A stretch of DNA of 64,000 nucleotides from Alcanivorax sp. (GTDB taxonomy: Bacteria > Pseudomonadota > Gammaproteobacteria > Pseudomonadales > Alcanivoracaceae). Under the pieces are notes generated by a model. The model was not told the DNA's origin, searched no databases, and saw only the letters and a list, made by a program, of their open reading frames with translations. The stretch covers positions 2,356,001 through 2,420,000 of the forward strand of contig NZ_CP051240.1 of NCBI RefSeq assembly GCF_017794965.1. The letters are read 5' to 3'. This document shows, one piece after another, positions 14,168-22,518 of this stretch. Each line of letters starts with the position of its first letter. Position 1 is the first letter of the stretch. The translations under genes were made by a program, and so were the position numbers.

Positions 14168-16147
14168 TTAAAAGTAGTACGCCGAAACGATGTGAAAAAT
14201 CAGCAGGGCTGGCAGCGGCCAGCACACCAGTATGTGTAGCCAGGTAGTGCCCTGTCGTAGCCAGCCGACCCCGGTCATGGCCGCCTGTAATCGCGTTAGC
14301 AGTGCCGCCGTAATCCCGACCAGAGCGGTCCCGATAAAGCTCAGCATCAACCAGCGGTTGAGGTTTTCTCCCAGGGAAAAACCGGTGTGCCAGTAGAGCA
14401 ATAGCAACGCCGCCAGCCCCAACACCGCATGGGCCACACGCCAGCCGCTGAAGCCTCCCATTGGCACTTTCGGAAAGCGTTTCTTCAACGACATCAGCAG
14501 TAACAGGCCCGAGGCAGCCAATACGGCGTAGCCACTCCACTGGCGCCACAGGCCATTACGGGAAAACTGTTCAAAAAGGGAAATATCGAGCACGGATCTG
14601 GCCGGCGCGGGAGAGGGTAGCCAGAACGCCAGCGCCATCAGGGTGGCGGCAATCGCCGAAACAATAGCCAGGGGAGTGCCACCGGGAACCTTTCGTGCCG
14701 TTGCCGCCCCGCCGCTACACAAACTCTCCAGCAAAGGCTCACAACCGCCGCAAACCGTGCCCGCGCCACTGCGATTCATCAGGGTCGCCGTGTCACAGCT
14801 GTCACCCAGAAAACCCTGTAATTGCCCGCGGGACAATCCACGGCACTGACAGATCACCGTGGCAGCCGGCCATTCACTTACTTCTCCGGCCCCACCTTCG
14901 GCCAGCTCACCGGTAAACCGAAAGCGCAACAGCTCCCAGGGCATCAGTCGGCGTCCGTCAGCAATTCGGTTGAGAATTTGCTGGCGCTCAGGCCAGGCGC
15001 CCACGGACACCACGCCCACGAGGCGCCCGGTGCGCAACATCAGGGCACGGTAGATGCCGGCATCCGCGTCGCGGTACACCAGAGTGCGATGCACCATGCC
15101 CCTTTCTTCATCGGCAAAGCGACCGGCACTGAACACTTCCAGCGACAGCACTTTCAACCAGGTGCTGTCTGCTACCGGGGTATAACTGTCATGACTACCT
15201 GCCAGACAGCCTGCCGCAACACGGGCCTGCTGCAACGCAGGCATCACCAGACCACACACTTGATCCTGAAACTGGGCACACTCGCCCACTGCATAGATAT
15301 TCGGGTCCGAGGTCTGCATGGAGGCACTGACTCGAATACCGTTGGCGACCTTGAGCCCGGCCTTGCGAGCCAGTTCGGTGCGCGGCGCAATCCCGGTTGC
15401 AAACACGACGGTGTCGCACGACAGTTCCGTCCCATCCGCCAATACCACCGCGTCCACCCGTTCGCTACCGGCAATGCTGCGAACACTGGTATTGAGCCGT
15501 ACATCCACCCCTGCATCGCGCAAGCTGTCAGCGACCATATTGGCAGCATCACTGTCCAACTGCCGATTCATTAACCGGTCTGCATGCTGAATCAGGGTAA
15601 CGCGGGTGCCGAAACGGCACAGGCCGTGGGCCGCCTCAATCCCCAGCAGGCCGCCGCCGATGACAACCGTATGAGTGCTACGCAGTCGCCGCGCCATCAG
15701 AGCCTGGGCGTCATCCATATCGCGGAAACGCAATACACCGGACAACCCAGTGCCCGGTATGGAAGGAATATGGGCGTCACTCCCCAGCGCCAGAACCAGG
15801 CGACTGTAGTGGTGACGCTGACCGAGCGCATCCTCTACCCAGCGACGGGCAGGACTGATCCCGGTAATGGACCGGCCAACCAGATGTTCAACAGAATCAT
15901 CCAGTTCGGCCGGCAGATTGGTCAGATCATCAAACCCGGTAGATCCGGAAAGGAAGGTGGAAAGTTTAACGCGATCATAGGGGGCCCAATGCTCTGCACC
16001 GAACAGCTTCACCGGGGTGGTGACACCACGGCGACGCAGTTCCACCAGACACTGCATTCCCGCCGGGCCGTTACCCACAATGATAATCGGCTCAGCGGTT
16101 TCGGCATCGGGTACCCGGGGTTGCGGCTGATAACGTCTTGCTTCCAC
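14168..16147 (-). CDS. NirB-like NAD(P)H/FAD/[2Fe-2S] oxidoreductase fused to a di-b-haem membrane domain
   Basis: A 659-residue multidomain protein. Residues 20-410 form a pyridine-nucleotide disulfide oxidoreductase with the FAD motif GNGPAG (25-30), the NAD(P)H motif GGGLLG (164-169) and the second FAD motif SDPNIYAVGEC (280-290). Residues 430-470 are a BFD-like [2Fe-2S] domain with C433, C435, C466 and C469. This is the order found in the N-terminal half of assimilatory nitrite reductase NirB. The siroheme half is absent. Instead residues 491-655 contain about five membrane helices with two HX13H pairs (H573/H587 and H638/H652), the pattern of two stacked b-haems in ferric-reductase-type or b-type cytochromes. 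The GTG start has a strong AGGAGG site. It would carry electrons from cytoplasmic NAD(P)H across the membrane, probably to the adjacent multihaem cytochrome. Confidence 0.85.
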   Translation of the reverse strand: MEARRYQPQPRVPDAETAEPIIIVGNGPAGMQCLVELRRRGVTTPVKLFGAEHWAPYDRVKLSTFLSGSTGFDDLTNLPAELDDSVEHLVGRSITGISPARRWVEDALGQRHHYSRLVLALGSDAHIPSIPGTGLSGVLRFRDMDDAQALMARRLRSTHTVVIGGGLLGIEAAHGLCRFGTRVTLIQHADRLMNRQLDSDAANMVADSLRDAGVDVRLNTSVRSIAGSERVDAVVLADGTELSCDTVVFATGIAPRTELARKAGLKVANGIRVSASMQTSDPNIYAVGECAQFQDQVCGLVMPALQQARVAAGCLAGSHDSYTPVADSTWLKVLSLEVFSAGRFADEERGMVHRTLVYRDADAGIYRALMLRTGRLVGVVSVGAWPERQQILNRIADGRRLMPWELLRFRFTGELAEGGAGEVSEWPAATVICQCRGLSRGQLQGFLGDSCDTATLMNRSGAGTVCGGCEPLLESLCSGGAATARKVPGGTPLAIVSAIAATLMALAFWLPSPAPARSVLDISLFEQFSRNGLWRQWSGYAVLAASGLLLLMSLKKRFPKVPMGGFSGWRVAHAVLGLAALLLLYWHTGFSLGENLNRWLMLSFIGTALVGITAALLTRLQAAMTGVGWLRQGTTWLHILVCWPLPALLIFHIVSAYYF

Positions 16148-16190
16148 CTGAAACCTCCTTTTCTGAGGATCTAACGGGGAAGGTCGGGGA

Positions 16191-17372
16191 TCAGAACTTC
16201 AGTTCTGCCCAGGCCCAGTACTTGCTGGTATCAGACTTGAAATCATCGGCGCTGTAGTCAGCGTATTTCAGGCCTACCACGTAGTTCTTGCCGATCGGAC
16301 GCGCTACCAGCAAATCGGTTTCTGTACCGTAGTCAGTGCTACCTTCGTTGGACTTGAAGTCATGGAACACGGCCAGCAGCTTGAAGCCGGCCAGCTTGCC
16401 GCCCACGGATACGAAGGTATCTTCCAGACCGTCAGCCGGTGTCGCCAGGAACTGATCCGCCCAGCCGTTGAACGCATGCTTGGTCGCCAGTGGCGTCTGG
16501 AACGCGACAGTGCCGTCATCTGAACCAAGCACTTCCTGTGCCACTTTCACGGTGACGCCCGCAACTTTTGCGCCCAGCTCGGCAAAGTAGTATTCGGTAT
16601 CACCGGCTTCCACTTCCTGTTGAGCCCCTTCCAACGTGAGCAACAGTTTCAGGGAATCCAGATCAAAGGCACCGGCATAACGCAGACCAAAGGTATCGTT
16701 ATCGGAATCGGGCACGTTGTCGGTTTCCAGCAGGTAGCCGTAACCGGTCAGGGAACCGCCCGGTGCGCCAGTCCAGCTGGCATTGACAAGATAGTTGGAC
16801 ACATTGGCGTCGAAGCCCGGAGTGATGCCATTCACCTGGGTGAGGTAGGCGGTGGAGAGGGAAAAATCACCCACACCGTAATCCACTCTGGCACCATCAA
16901 AGGTCTGCTCATCCTGACGCCAACCCACATTGCCCACAAAGCGGGCATTGTCGTAGATAATGCGCTGGCGACCATAATTGGCCACCAGCCCTTCCAATGC
17001 ATCGCTACCGGTGTAGCGAATGGCCGCCCGGTTAAGCTCAGTGACTTCCGGGTCGGCAATCACCGGATACCCGGCCTGCTCCGGCGCATAGTTGTCCACC
17101 TGACCGACGATCCGGGTATCTTCGAACTCCCCCATCACGTCAAAGCCATAAAGCTTGCCGCTTTGATAACCCAAACGGGTGCGCAGGGTCAGTGCCTGAC
17201 CTTCATCAGAAACACCGTCAATATCCACTTCTTCATAACGAAGACGCATGTTCAGCAGCGGTGTGCCGCTCTTCAGTGCCGTAATGAACGCATCATCCTC
17301 AGCATTGGCAGTTCCGGTAAAACCCAGCGTGGACAGCACAACGCCGGCGGCAATGGCAGAATATTTCATCAT
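16191..17372 (-). CDS. Outer-membrane beta-barrel porin
   Basis: A signal peptide (MMKYSAIAAGVVLSTLGFTGTANA) is followed by alternating beta-strand sequence and a terminal aromatic residue (YWAWAELKF), typical of outer-membrane barrels. The internal pattern (NMRLRYEEVD, TLRTRLGYQSGKLYGFDVMGEFED, YGRQRIIYDNARFVGNVGWRQDEQTFDGARVDY) resembles the alginate_export-type porin family. Its place between the nrt transporter and the redox genes suggests passage of nitrate, nitrite or another small anion, which is an inference. ATG at 17372 with GAGG upstream. Confidence 0.8.
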   Translation of the reverse strand: MMKYSAIAAGVVLSTLGFTGTANAEDDAFITALKSGTPLLNMRLRYEEVDIDGVSDEGQALTLRTRLGYQSGKLYGFDVMGEFEDTRIVGQVDNYAPEQAGYPVIADPEVTELNRAAIRYTGSDALEGLVANYGRQRIIYDNARFVGNVGWRQDEQTFDGARVDYGVGDFSLSTAYLTQVNGITPGFDANVSNYLVNASWTGAPGGSLTGYGYLLETDNVPDSDNDTFGLRYAGAFDLDSLKLLLTLEGAQQEVEAGDTEYYFAELGAKVAGVTVKVAQEVLGSDDGTVAFQTPLATKHAFNGWADQFLATPADGLEDTFVSVGGKLAGFKLLAVFHDFKSNEGSTDYGTETDLLVARPIGKNYVVGLKYADYSADDFKSDTSKYWAWAELKF

Positions 17373-17497
17373 CGTTTCCTCAACACTTCCCAAAAATAAA
17401 ATCAGTAAAACCGTGAATTCTGGACGCACCTTTCCCGTTCCCGCTTTTCGGTGCGCGAAAAAAGCAGGCAGTTAAATCACTTTCTGAAATTAGCGGA

Positions 17498-18337
17498 TCA
17501 GGCGCGCTTGCGTGTCGCCTCGTCCTTCTCCGCTTTACGCTTTGGCAGTGGTTCCACCTTGCGCTGTTTCTCATACAGGAACTGCAGTACCTGCTGACGA
17601 CAACGCACAAAGGTGGGGTCGTCCGCCAGCGCCAGGCGATCTCTCGGACGCGGCAATGTCACATCCAGAATCTCGCCGATGGTGGCGGACGGGCCGTTGG
17701 TCATCATCACGATGCGATCAGACAGTAGTACCGCCTCATCCACATCATGGGTAATCATGATCACTGTGGTACCCAACTGGGCATGGATTTCCATCAGGGA
17801 ATCCTGCAGGTGAGCACGGGTCAGCGCATCCAGTGCACCGAACGGCTCATCCATCAGCAGCACCTGGGGCTGCATGGCCAGCGCCCGGGCAATGCCCACA
17901 CGCTGTTTCATGCCTCCGGAAATTTCATCCGGCTTCTTGTGCATGGCGTGCGCCATGTGCACCAGCTCCAGGTTGTGCTCCACCCAGTCACGGATCTCCG
18001 CCTTGCTCTTGGTCTTCTTGAAAACCTGCTTGACGGCCAGTTCCACATTTTCAAAGGCCGTCAGCCAGGGCAGCAGCGAGTGGTTCTGGAATACCACTGC
18101 CCGCTCCGGACCGGGCTCGGTAACCTCATGTTTGTCGAGAATCACACCGCCGTCGGTGGCTTGTAACAGGCCCGCCACGATATTCAGCACCGTGGACTTG
18201 CCACAGCCGGAATGCCCGATCAACGAGACAAATTCGCCGGAATCAATTTTCAGATTCACATCCTTCAGCGCTTCGAAACTGCCTTTCGGGGTGTCGAATT
18301 TCATGCCGACATTCGAGAGTTCCAGTAATGCTTTCAT
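17498..18337 (-). CDS. nrtD: Nitrate ABC transporter ATP-binding protein
   Basis: ABC ATPase of 279 residues: Walker A GHSGCGKST, signature ISGGMKQRVGIARAL, Walker B VLLMDEPFGALDA, H-loop ITHDVDEAVLL. It belongs to the NrtD/SsuB/TauB subfamily; the neighbouring NrtA and NrtB fix the substrate as nitrate, nitrite or possibly cyanate. There is a lysine-rich C-terminal tail. It is third in the nrtA-nrtB-nrtD run, 103 nt after nrtB. No fused NrtC-type sensor domain is present. Confidence 0.9.
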   Translation of the reverse strand: MKALLELSNVGMKFDTPKGSFEALKDVNLKIDSGEFVSLIGHSGCGKSTVLNIVAGLLQATDGGVILDKHEVTEPGPERAVVFQNHSLLPWLTAFENVELAVKQVFKKTKSKAEIRDWVEHNLELVHMAHAMHKKPDEISGGMKQRVGIARALAMQPQVLLMDEPFGALDALTRAHLQDSLMEIHAQLGTTVIMITHDVDEAVLLSDRIVMMTNGPSATIGEILDVTLPRPRDRLALADDPTFVRCRQQVLQFLYEKQRKVEPLPKRKAEKDEATRKRA

Positions 18338-18440
18338 TGTTTATCTCCTTGAGATCTCTTTACCGCTGATTGAGTGCTTCAGGCCGCGCCCTTCGAGGCT
18401 GCTGCCTGAGCATGCAAGCAGCGGTACAGGGAACTCATAG

Positions 18441-19442
18441 TTAGCGCTGTACAGAAGATTTGTCCCACACCAGAGCGCGTTGCAGCATCAGCATTACGCG
18501 GTCCAGCAGGAAACCGATCAGACCAATCACGATCACCGCCACCATGATCCGGCCCAAAGACTGGGAGCTACCGTTCTGGAATTCATCCCAGACGAATTTC
18601 CCCAATCCCGGGTTCTGCGCCAGCATCTCTGCCGCGATCAGCACCATCCAGGCAATACCCAGACTCAACCGCAGACCGGTGAACATCATCGGCAGCGCGG
18701 AGGGCAGTACGATCTTGCGCACATGACTCAGTGCATTGAGTCGCAGCACCCGGGACACGTTGGTCAGGTCCTGGCTCACCGAGGTCACACCCACTGAGGT
18801 GTTCATCAGCGTGGGCCACAGGCAGCACAGCGATACCGTGAACATGGAGGTCAGGAATGACTTGGCCACCAGAGGATCATCTGTGACGTACACCGCACTC
18901 ACCACCATGGTCACCAGCGGCAGCCAGGCCAGCGGTGACACCGGCTTGAACAACTGGATAAGCGGATTCATGGCAGCATGAGCCGTACTGCTCAGACCGA
19001 TCACAATCCCCAGCGGAATGGCAATCATGGAAGCCAGCAGGAAGCCGCTCATTACCGTGATCAGGCTGGTACCAATCTGATCAAAGAAGGTCGGCGCGCC
19101 GGTGTAATCCCGGTACACCGGCTCCCATTCCGGCTGTTGCTCCAGCCGGGAGGCAATGTACTTCTCCTGACGTTCATGGAACGCCGCTTCCTTGGCACGG
19201 GACGCCTGGTGCTCATCCACCAGGGAGCCTGCCTGCTCCCAGACATCAACCGGGCCCGGGAACTGCCCCAGCGAGGTATCGATACGCTGGGCCGCCAGTT
19301 GCCACAGCAACAGGAAGACGGCGATGCCCATTACCGGCCAGATCAACTGACGCAGCAGTGTCTGCCACTGATCCGACGACATCTTGCCGGTAGCCAGGGC
19401 GCGATAGGGTTCCATCCAGGTCGGGAAAGTCAGGGTCACCAT
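18441..19442 (-). CDS. nrtB: Nitrate ABC transporter permease
   Basis: Binding-protein-dependent permease of 333 residues. It has a cytoplasmic/periplasmic N-terminal extension, about six membrane helices and the EAA-type loop around NALSHVRKIVLPSALPMMFTGLRLSLGIAWMVLIAAEML. It matches NrtB permeases of nitrate importers. It lies 27 nt downstream of nrtA in the same operon. Confidence 0.92.
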   Translation of the reverse strand: MVTLTFPTWMEPYRALATGKMSSDQWQTLLRQLIWPVMGIAVFLLLWQLAAQRIDTSLGQFPGPVDVWEQAGSLVDEHQASRAKEAAFHERQEKYIASRLEQQPEWEPVYRDYTGAPTFFDQIGTSLITVMSGFLLASMIAIPLGIVIGLSSTAHAAMNPLIQLFKPVSPLAWLPLVTMVVSAVYVTDDPLVAKSFLTSMFTVSLCCLWPTLMNTSVGVTSVSQDLTNVSRVLRLNALSHVRKIVLPSALPMMFTGLRLSLGIAWMVLIAAEMLAQNPGLGKFVWDEFQNGSSQSLGRIMVAVIVIGLIGFLLDRVMLMLQRALVWDKSSVQR

Positions 19443-19469
19443 GATTGCTACTCCTCGAGTGGCGAGCGC

Positions 19470-20831
19470 TTAAAGCGCGTCGCCCTCTTTCAGACCAATC
19501 GGGAATTTCGCCAGGTATTCGTTGGGCTTGCGACCGTCATAGGTGATGTTGTCGATAAAGCCCTTCTGCGGCGGCTTGAAGCCCGTCTCGGTGGCGAAAT
19601 CAGGGAACTCATCGGCAGCGATTTTGCCTTCAGCGATCAGGGCCTTGGCTGCCTGCGAATAGATGTCCGGGCGATACACTTTCTTGGCGATATCCATGTA
19701 CCAGCTGTCCGGTTTGGTATCGCTGATCTGACCCCAGCGACGCATCTGGGTCAGGTACCAGATAGCATCAGAGTAGTAGGGGTAGGTGGCGTTGTAGCGG
19801 AAGAACACGTTGAAGTCCGGCACTTCACGCACGTCACCTTTTTCGTACTCGAAGGTGCCCGTCATGGAGTTGGCAATCACGTCATAATCCGCGCCCACGT
19901 AGTTGGGCTGAGACAGGATTTTTACCGCTTCCGGACGGTTGGCGTTGTCGTTTTCATCCAGCCACTTGGCCGCACGAATCATCGCCTTCACCACACGGAT
20001 GTGAGTGTTGGGATACTTGTCGGCCCAGCCCTTGCTCACACCGAATACTTTTTCCGGGTTGTTTCTCCAGATTTCGTAATCCGTGATGACCGGCACACCA
20101 ATGCCCTTGAACACAGCCTGCTGGTTCCAGGGCTCACCCACGCAGTAGCCATAGATAGTGCCCGCTTCCAGGGTAGCCGGCATTTGCGGCGGCGGGGTCA
20201 CGGACAGCAGCACGTCCGCCTGCAGCTGACCACTGGTATCGCCCTTGTGCGGCGCGTAATAACCCGGGTTCAGACCTCCGGCCGCCAGCCAGTAACGCAA
20301 CTCATAGTTGTGGGTGGACACCGGAAAAACCATGCCCATATTGAACGGCTTGCCTTCCGCCTTGTATTTCTCCACCACCGGTTTCAGGGCATCCGCCTTG
20401 ATCGGGTGCACCGGCTTGCCGTCTTTTTCGGGGATGTTCTTCTTCATCTCCTCCCACACGGCGTTGGAAACGGTGATCCCATTACCGTTCAGGTCCATGC
20501 TGAAGGCCGTGATGATGTGGGCTTCGGTACCATAGCCAATGGTGGCGCCCAGCGGCTGGCCGGCGAGCATGTGCGCACCATCCAGCTGACCGTCAATCAC
20601 CCGGTCCAGCAGGACTTTCCAGTTGGCCTGGGCTTCCAGGGTCACAAACAGGCCTTCTTCTTCAAAAAAGCCTTTTTCGTACGCCACGGCGAGGGGAGCC
20701 ATATCAGTGAGTTTGATAAAGCCGAACTTGAGGTCTGCCTTTTCCGGCCAACCCACAGAGTCGTCCGCCATGGCGTTGGCCGAGAGCCCCAACGTCAGTG
20801 CTGTCATTGCTGTGCGAATAAACTTTTTCAT
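19470..20831 (-). CDS. nrtA: Nitrate ABC transporter substrate-binding protein
   Basis: A 453-residue periplasmic binding protein with a cleavable signal (KKFIRTAMTALTLGLSANAMA). The mature region is NrtA/CmpA type (DLKFGFIKLTDMAPLAVAYEKGFFEEEGLFVTLEAQANWK; AFSMDLNGNGITVSNAVW; YGYCVGEPWNQQAVF). The cytoplasmic NasS at 9583 is a homologue without signal peptide. The gene is the first of the nitrate block and is preceded by a hairpin-terminator leader and a sigma-54 promoter. Confidence 0.95.
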   Translation of the reverse strand: MKKFIRTAMTALTLGLSANAMADDSVGWPEKADLKFGFIKLTDMAPLAVAYEKGFFEEEGLFVTLEAQANWKVLLDRVIDGQLDGAHMLAGQPLGATIGYGTEAHIITAFSMDLNGNGITVSNAVWEEMKKNIPEKDGKPVHPIKADALKPVVEKYKAEGKPFNMGMVFPVSTHNYELRYWLAAGGLNPGYYAPHKGDTSGQLQADVLLSVTPPPQMPATLEAGTIYGYCVGEPWNQQAVFKGIGVPVITDYEIWRNNPEKVFGVSKGWADKYPNTHIRVVKAMIRAAKWLDENDNANRPEAVKILSQPNYVGADYDVIANSMTGTFEYEKGDVREVPDFNVFFRYNATYPYYSDAIWYLTQMRRWGQISDTKPDSWYMDIAKKVYRPDIYSQAAKALIAEGKIAADEFPDFATETGFKPPQKGFIDNITYDGRKPNEYLAKFPIGLKEGDAL

Positions 20832-20867
20832 CAGTCTTCCCTCATTTGCCCGCTATCCCGCAGGCAT

Positions 20868-20919
20868 AAAAAAAGCGCTCAGGGCTTCCCGTCTTCATTG
20901 ACCGGATGCCTTGAGCGCC
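20868..20919 (-). terminator. Intrinsic terminator/attenuator in the nrtA leader
   Basis: Read on the minus strand, GGCGCTCAAGGC and GCCCTGAGCGC form a long stem and are followed by seven T residues. The T-run ends about 37 nt before the nrtA start codon, so this structure would abort transcription in the leader unless antitermination occurs. Confidence 0.85.
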
Positions 20920-20934
20920 TTTGCTCGAATCTGT

Positions 20935-20990
20935 TCGTGATCGCCTTTGATCACGACGCGGTATTTGGATCACAACGCTGTTGCTGTGAT
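20935..20990 (-). promoter_or_regulatory. Two-hairpin ANTAR (NasT) target in the nrtA leader
   Basis: Minus strand: hairpin 1 (20990-20969) has stem ATCACA/TGTGAT extended by G-U and C-G pairs and a hexaloop AACAGC. After 12 nt, hairpin 2 (20956-20935) has a perfect 8-bp stem TCGTGATC/GATCACGA and a hexaloop AAAGGC. Paired hexaloop hairpins before a terminator are the known RNA target of ANTAR antiterminators. Loop 2 has the conserved A1 and G4; loop 1 has A1 but G at position 5. Confidence 0.8.
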
Positions 20991-21002
20991 GCCCTCACTA
21001 AG

Positions 21003-21017
21003 GCAATAGCTGTGCCA
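21003..21017 (-). promoter_or_regulatory. Sigma-54 promoter of the nrtA operon
   Basis: Minus strand TGGCAC-AGCTA-TTGC is an exact match to the -24/-12 consensus TGGCAC-N5-TTGC. Initiation about 12 nt further on would place the RNA 5' end at the first leader hairpin. Confidence 0.85.
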
Positions 21018-21124
21018 ACTTTTAAAATTGTTATTTTTCAACAGCTTACCCTTTCACCTAACCGTCACCCTTCTTCTCCACGCCCATAAATTGCACAAGC
21101 GGCACTGTTCTGAACCAATTAACG

Positions 21125-21141
21125 ATCACCAAAATGCATCA
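21125..21141. promoter_or_regulatory. Putative NtrC site, proximal
   Basis: ATCACCAAAATGCATCA matches the palindromic consensus TGCACCAAAATGGTGCA at 12 of 17 positions. It lies about 110 nt upstream of the sigma-54 promoter, a usual enhancer distance. Confidence 0.5.
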
Positions 21142-21185
21142 CGCCCATGCGACAACCTGGTCCACAACCGGATACGCCCCCTTTT

Positions 21186-21202
21186 TGCGCCAGCATGGTG
21201 AA
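21186..21202. promoter_or_regulatory. Putative NtrC site, distal
   Basis: TGCGCCAGCATGGTGAA matches TGCACCAAAATGGTGCA at 13 of 17 positions, with both half-sites largely intact. Together with the site at 21125 it gives the paired enhancer arrangement typical of NtrC-activated promoters. Confidence 0.55.
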
Positions 21203-21349
21203 AAAAGCTCGCACCGCTTGCGACCAAAGGCGAATTATCACGAGAAGAAATAATGAACATCATTCGCAATATAGAGAGCAATAAGCCATGACCTGCTACG
21301 CTTCCCCCCAACTTACTGACACCGTTTCCAGAACCGACCGAGAACCCCA

Positions 21350-22507
21350 ATGGCCCCACAAGAACACAACGCTTTCCGCATAGCCCTGGCCGGCGCATTC
21401 AGCCTGGTCATTGCGCTGGGTATCGGTCGTTTTCTGTTTACTCCTGCCCTGCCGGACATGATTGCGGACACCAGCCTCACAGCGGTCACCGGTGGCTATC
21501 TTGCGGCGGTGAATTACGGCGGGTATTTTCTCGGTGCCATCCTGGCCATGACCGTGCCAGCCCACAGAGCCCGCACCGCATTCTGGTTGGCGTTATGGGT
21601 GAGCGTGATCACCAGCCTGTTGATGGGGCTCACCCATACCTTCACACCCTGGGCAATCAACCGCTTCCTGGCGGGCATTGCCAGTGCCATCATCATGGTC
21701 AACGGTTCTGCCCTGGTGCTTGGCGCCCTGCCCAATCACTTGCGGGCACGGCTGGGAAACATCCACTACGCGGGCATCGGTCTGGGCATCAGCATCGCCG
21801 CATTGACCGTAGCCCTGATCGAGGGGCTGGCCGGCAGTTACCCGGCCATGTGGTTTGCGTGTGGCATTGTGGCGCTACTGTTGATGGTATTCCTGCGCGT
21901 GATCCCCGCCTTGCCTCACGCCAGAGAAAACGCCCACACCCGCGTACCGGTAAACCGAAAAGCGCTCACTTTCCTCATTGCCAGCTATACACTCGCCGGC
22001 TTCGGCTATATCACCAGCACCACCTACCTGCCGGTGATCGCCCGACAACAACTGCCCGGCCTGGACAACGCGGCCTTCTATACCTGGCTGGCCGTGGGGC
22101 TCGCAGCCATTCCCGCCAACCTGCTATGGGGCAAGCTGGCCAGCAGGGCTGGCGAACGCAATGCCCTGATGATGGCCCTGGTCGTGCAAGCCATGGGCGT
22201 CAGCGCTCCCGCCTGGCTACCCGGCCTCAGCGGGCTGGTCATCAGCGGTATCCTGGTAGGCGGTACCTTTACTGCCGTGGTGGCCCTGAGCATGTACTGC
22301 GGCCGCCAACTGGCACCCCATGCCGCCAGCATGGCCCTGGGCGCGCTGACTGCGTGTTATGGGGTGGGACAGATTGTGGGGCCGGTAGTGACGGCGAACT
22401 TGCTGGAGACCAGCGGCAGCTTTGCACCGGGCCTGATCGGGGCTGCAGCGGCACTGGTAGGCGCGGCAGTGCTGTTGTTGCCTCTAGCCAGAGTCCGTTT
22501 CCAGTAG
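21350..22507 (+). CDS. YbfB/YjiJ-family MFS transporter
   Basis: A 385-residue protein with about twelve hydrophobic helices (RIALAGAFSLVIALGIGRFLFTPALPDM...). The opening GIGRF-F-P-LP motif and the following GYLAAVNYGGYFLGA are characteristic of the YbfB/YjiJ branch of the major facilitator superfamily. The substrate is unknown. It is divergent from the nitrate operon, and its start lies about 150 nt beyond the distal NtrC-like site. It is convergent with the patatin gene, with 11 nt between their ends. Confidence 0.85.
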   Translation: MAPQEHNAFRIALAGAFSLVIALGIGRFLFTPALPDMIADTSLTAVTGGYLAAVNYGGYFLGAILAMTVPAHRARTAFWLALWVSVITSLLMGLTHTFTPWAINRFLAGIASAIIMVNGSALVLGALPNHLRARLGNIHYAGIGLGISIAALTVALIEGLAGSYPAMWFACGIVALLLMVFLRVIPALPHARENAHTRVPVNRKALTFLIASYTLAGFGYITSTTYLPVIARQQLPGLDNAAFYTWLAVGLAAIPANLLWGKLASRAGERNALMMALVVQAMGVSAPAWLPGLSGLVISGILVGGTFTAVVALSMYCGRQLAPHAASMALGALTACYGVGQIVGPVVTANLLETSGSFAPGLIGAAAALVGAAVLLLPLARVRFQ

Positions 22508-22518
22508 CCCTCCCGGAT

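Noticed and set aside
18978..21089. 703-codon plus-strand open frame antisense to nrtA and nrtB
   Set aside because: It runs through the nrtA leader hairpins and terminator and has no recognisable domain; nrtA and nrtB are clear on the minus strand.
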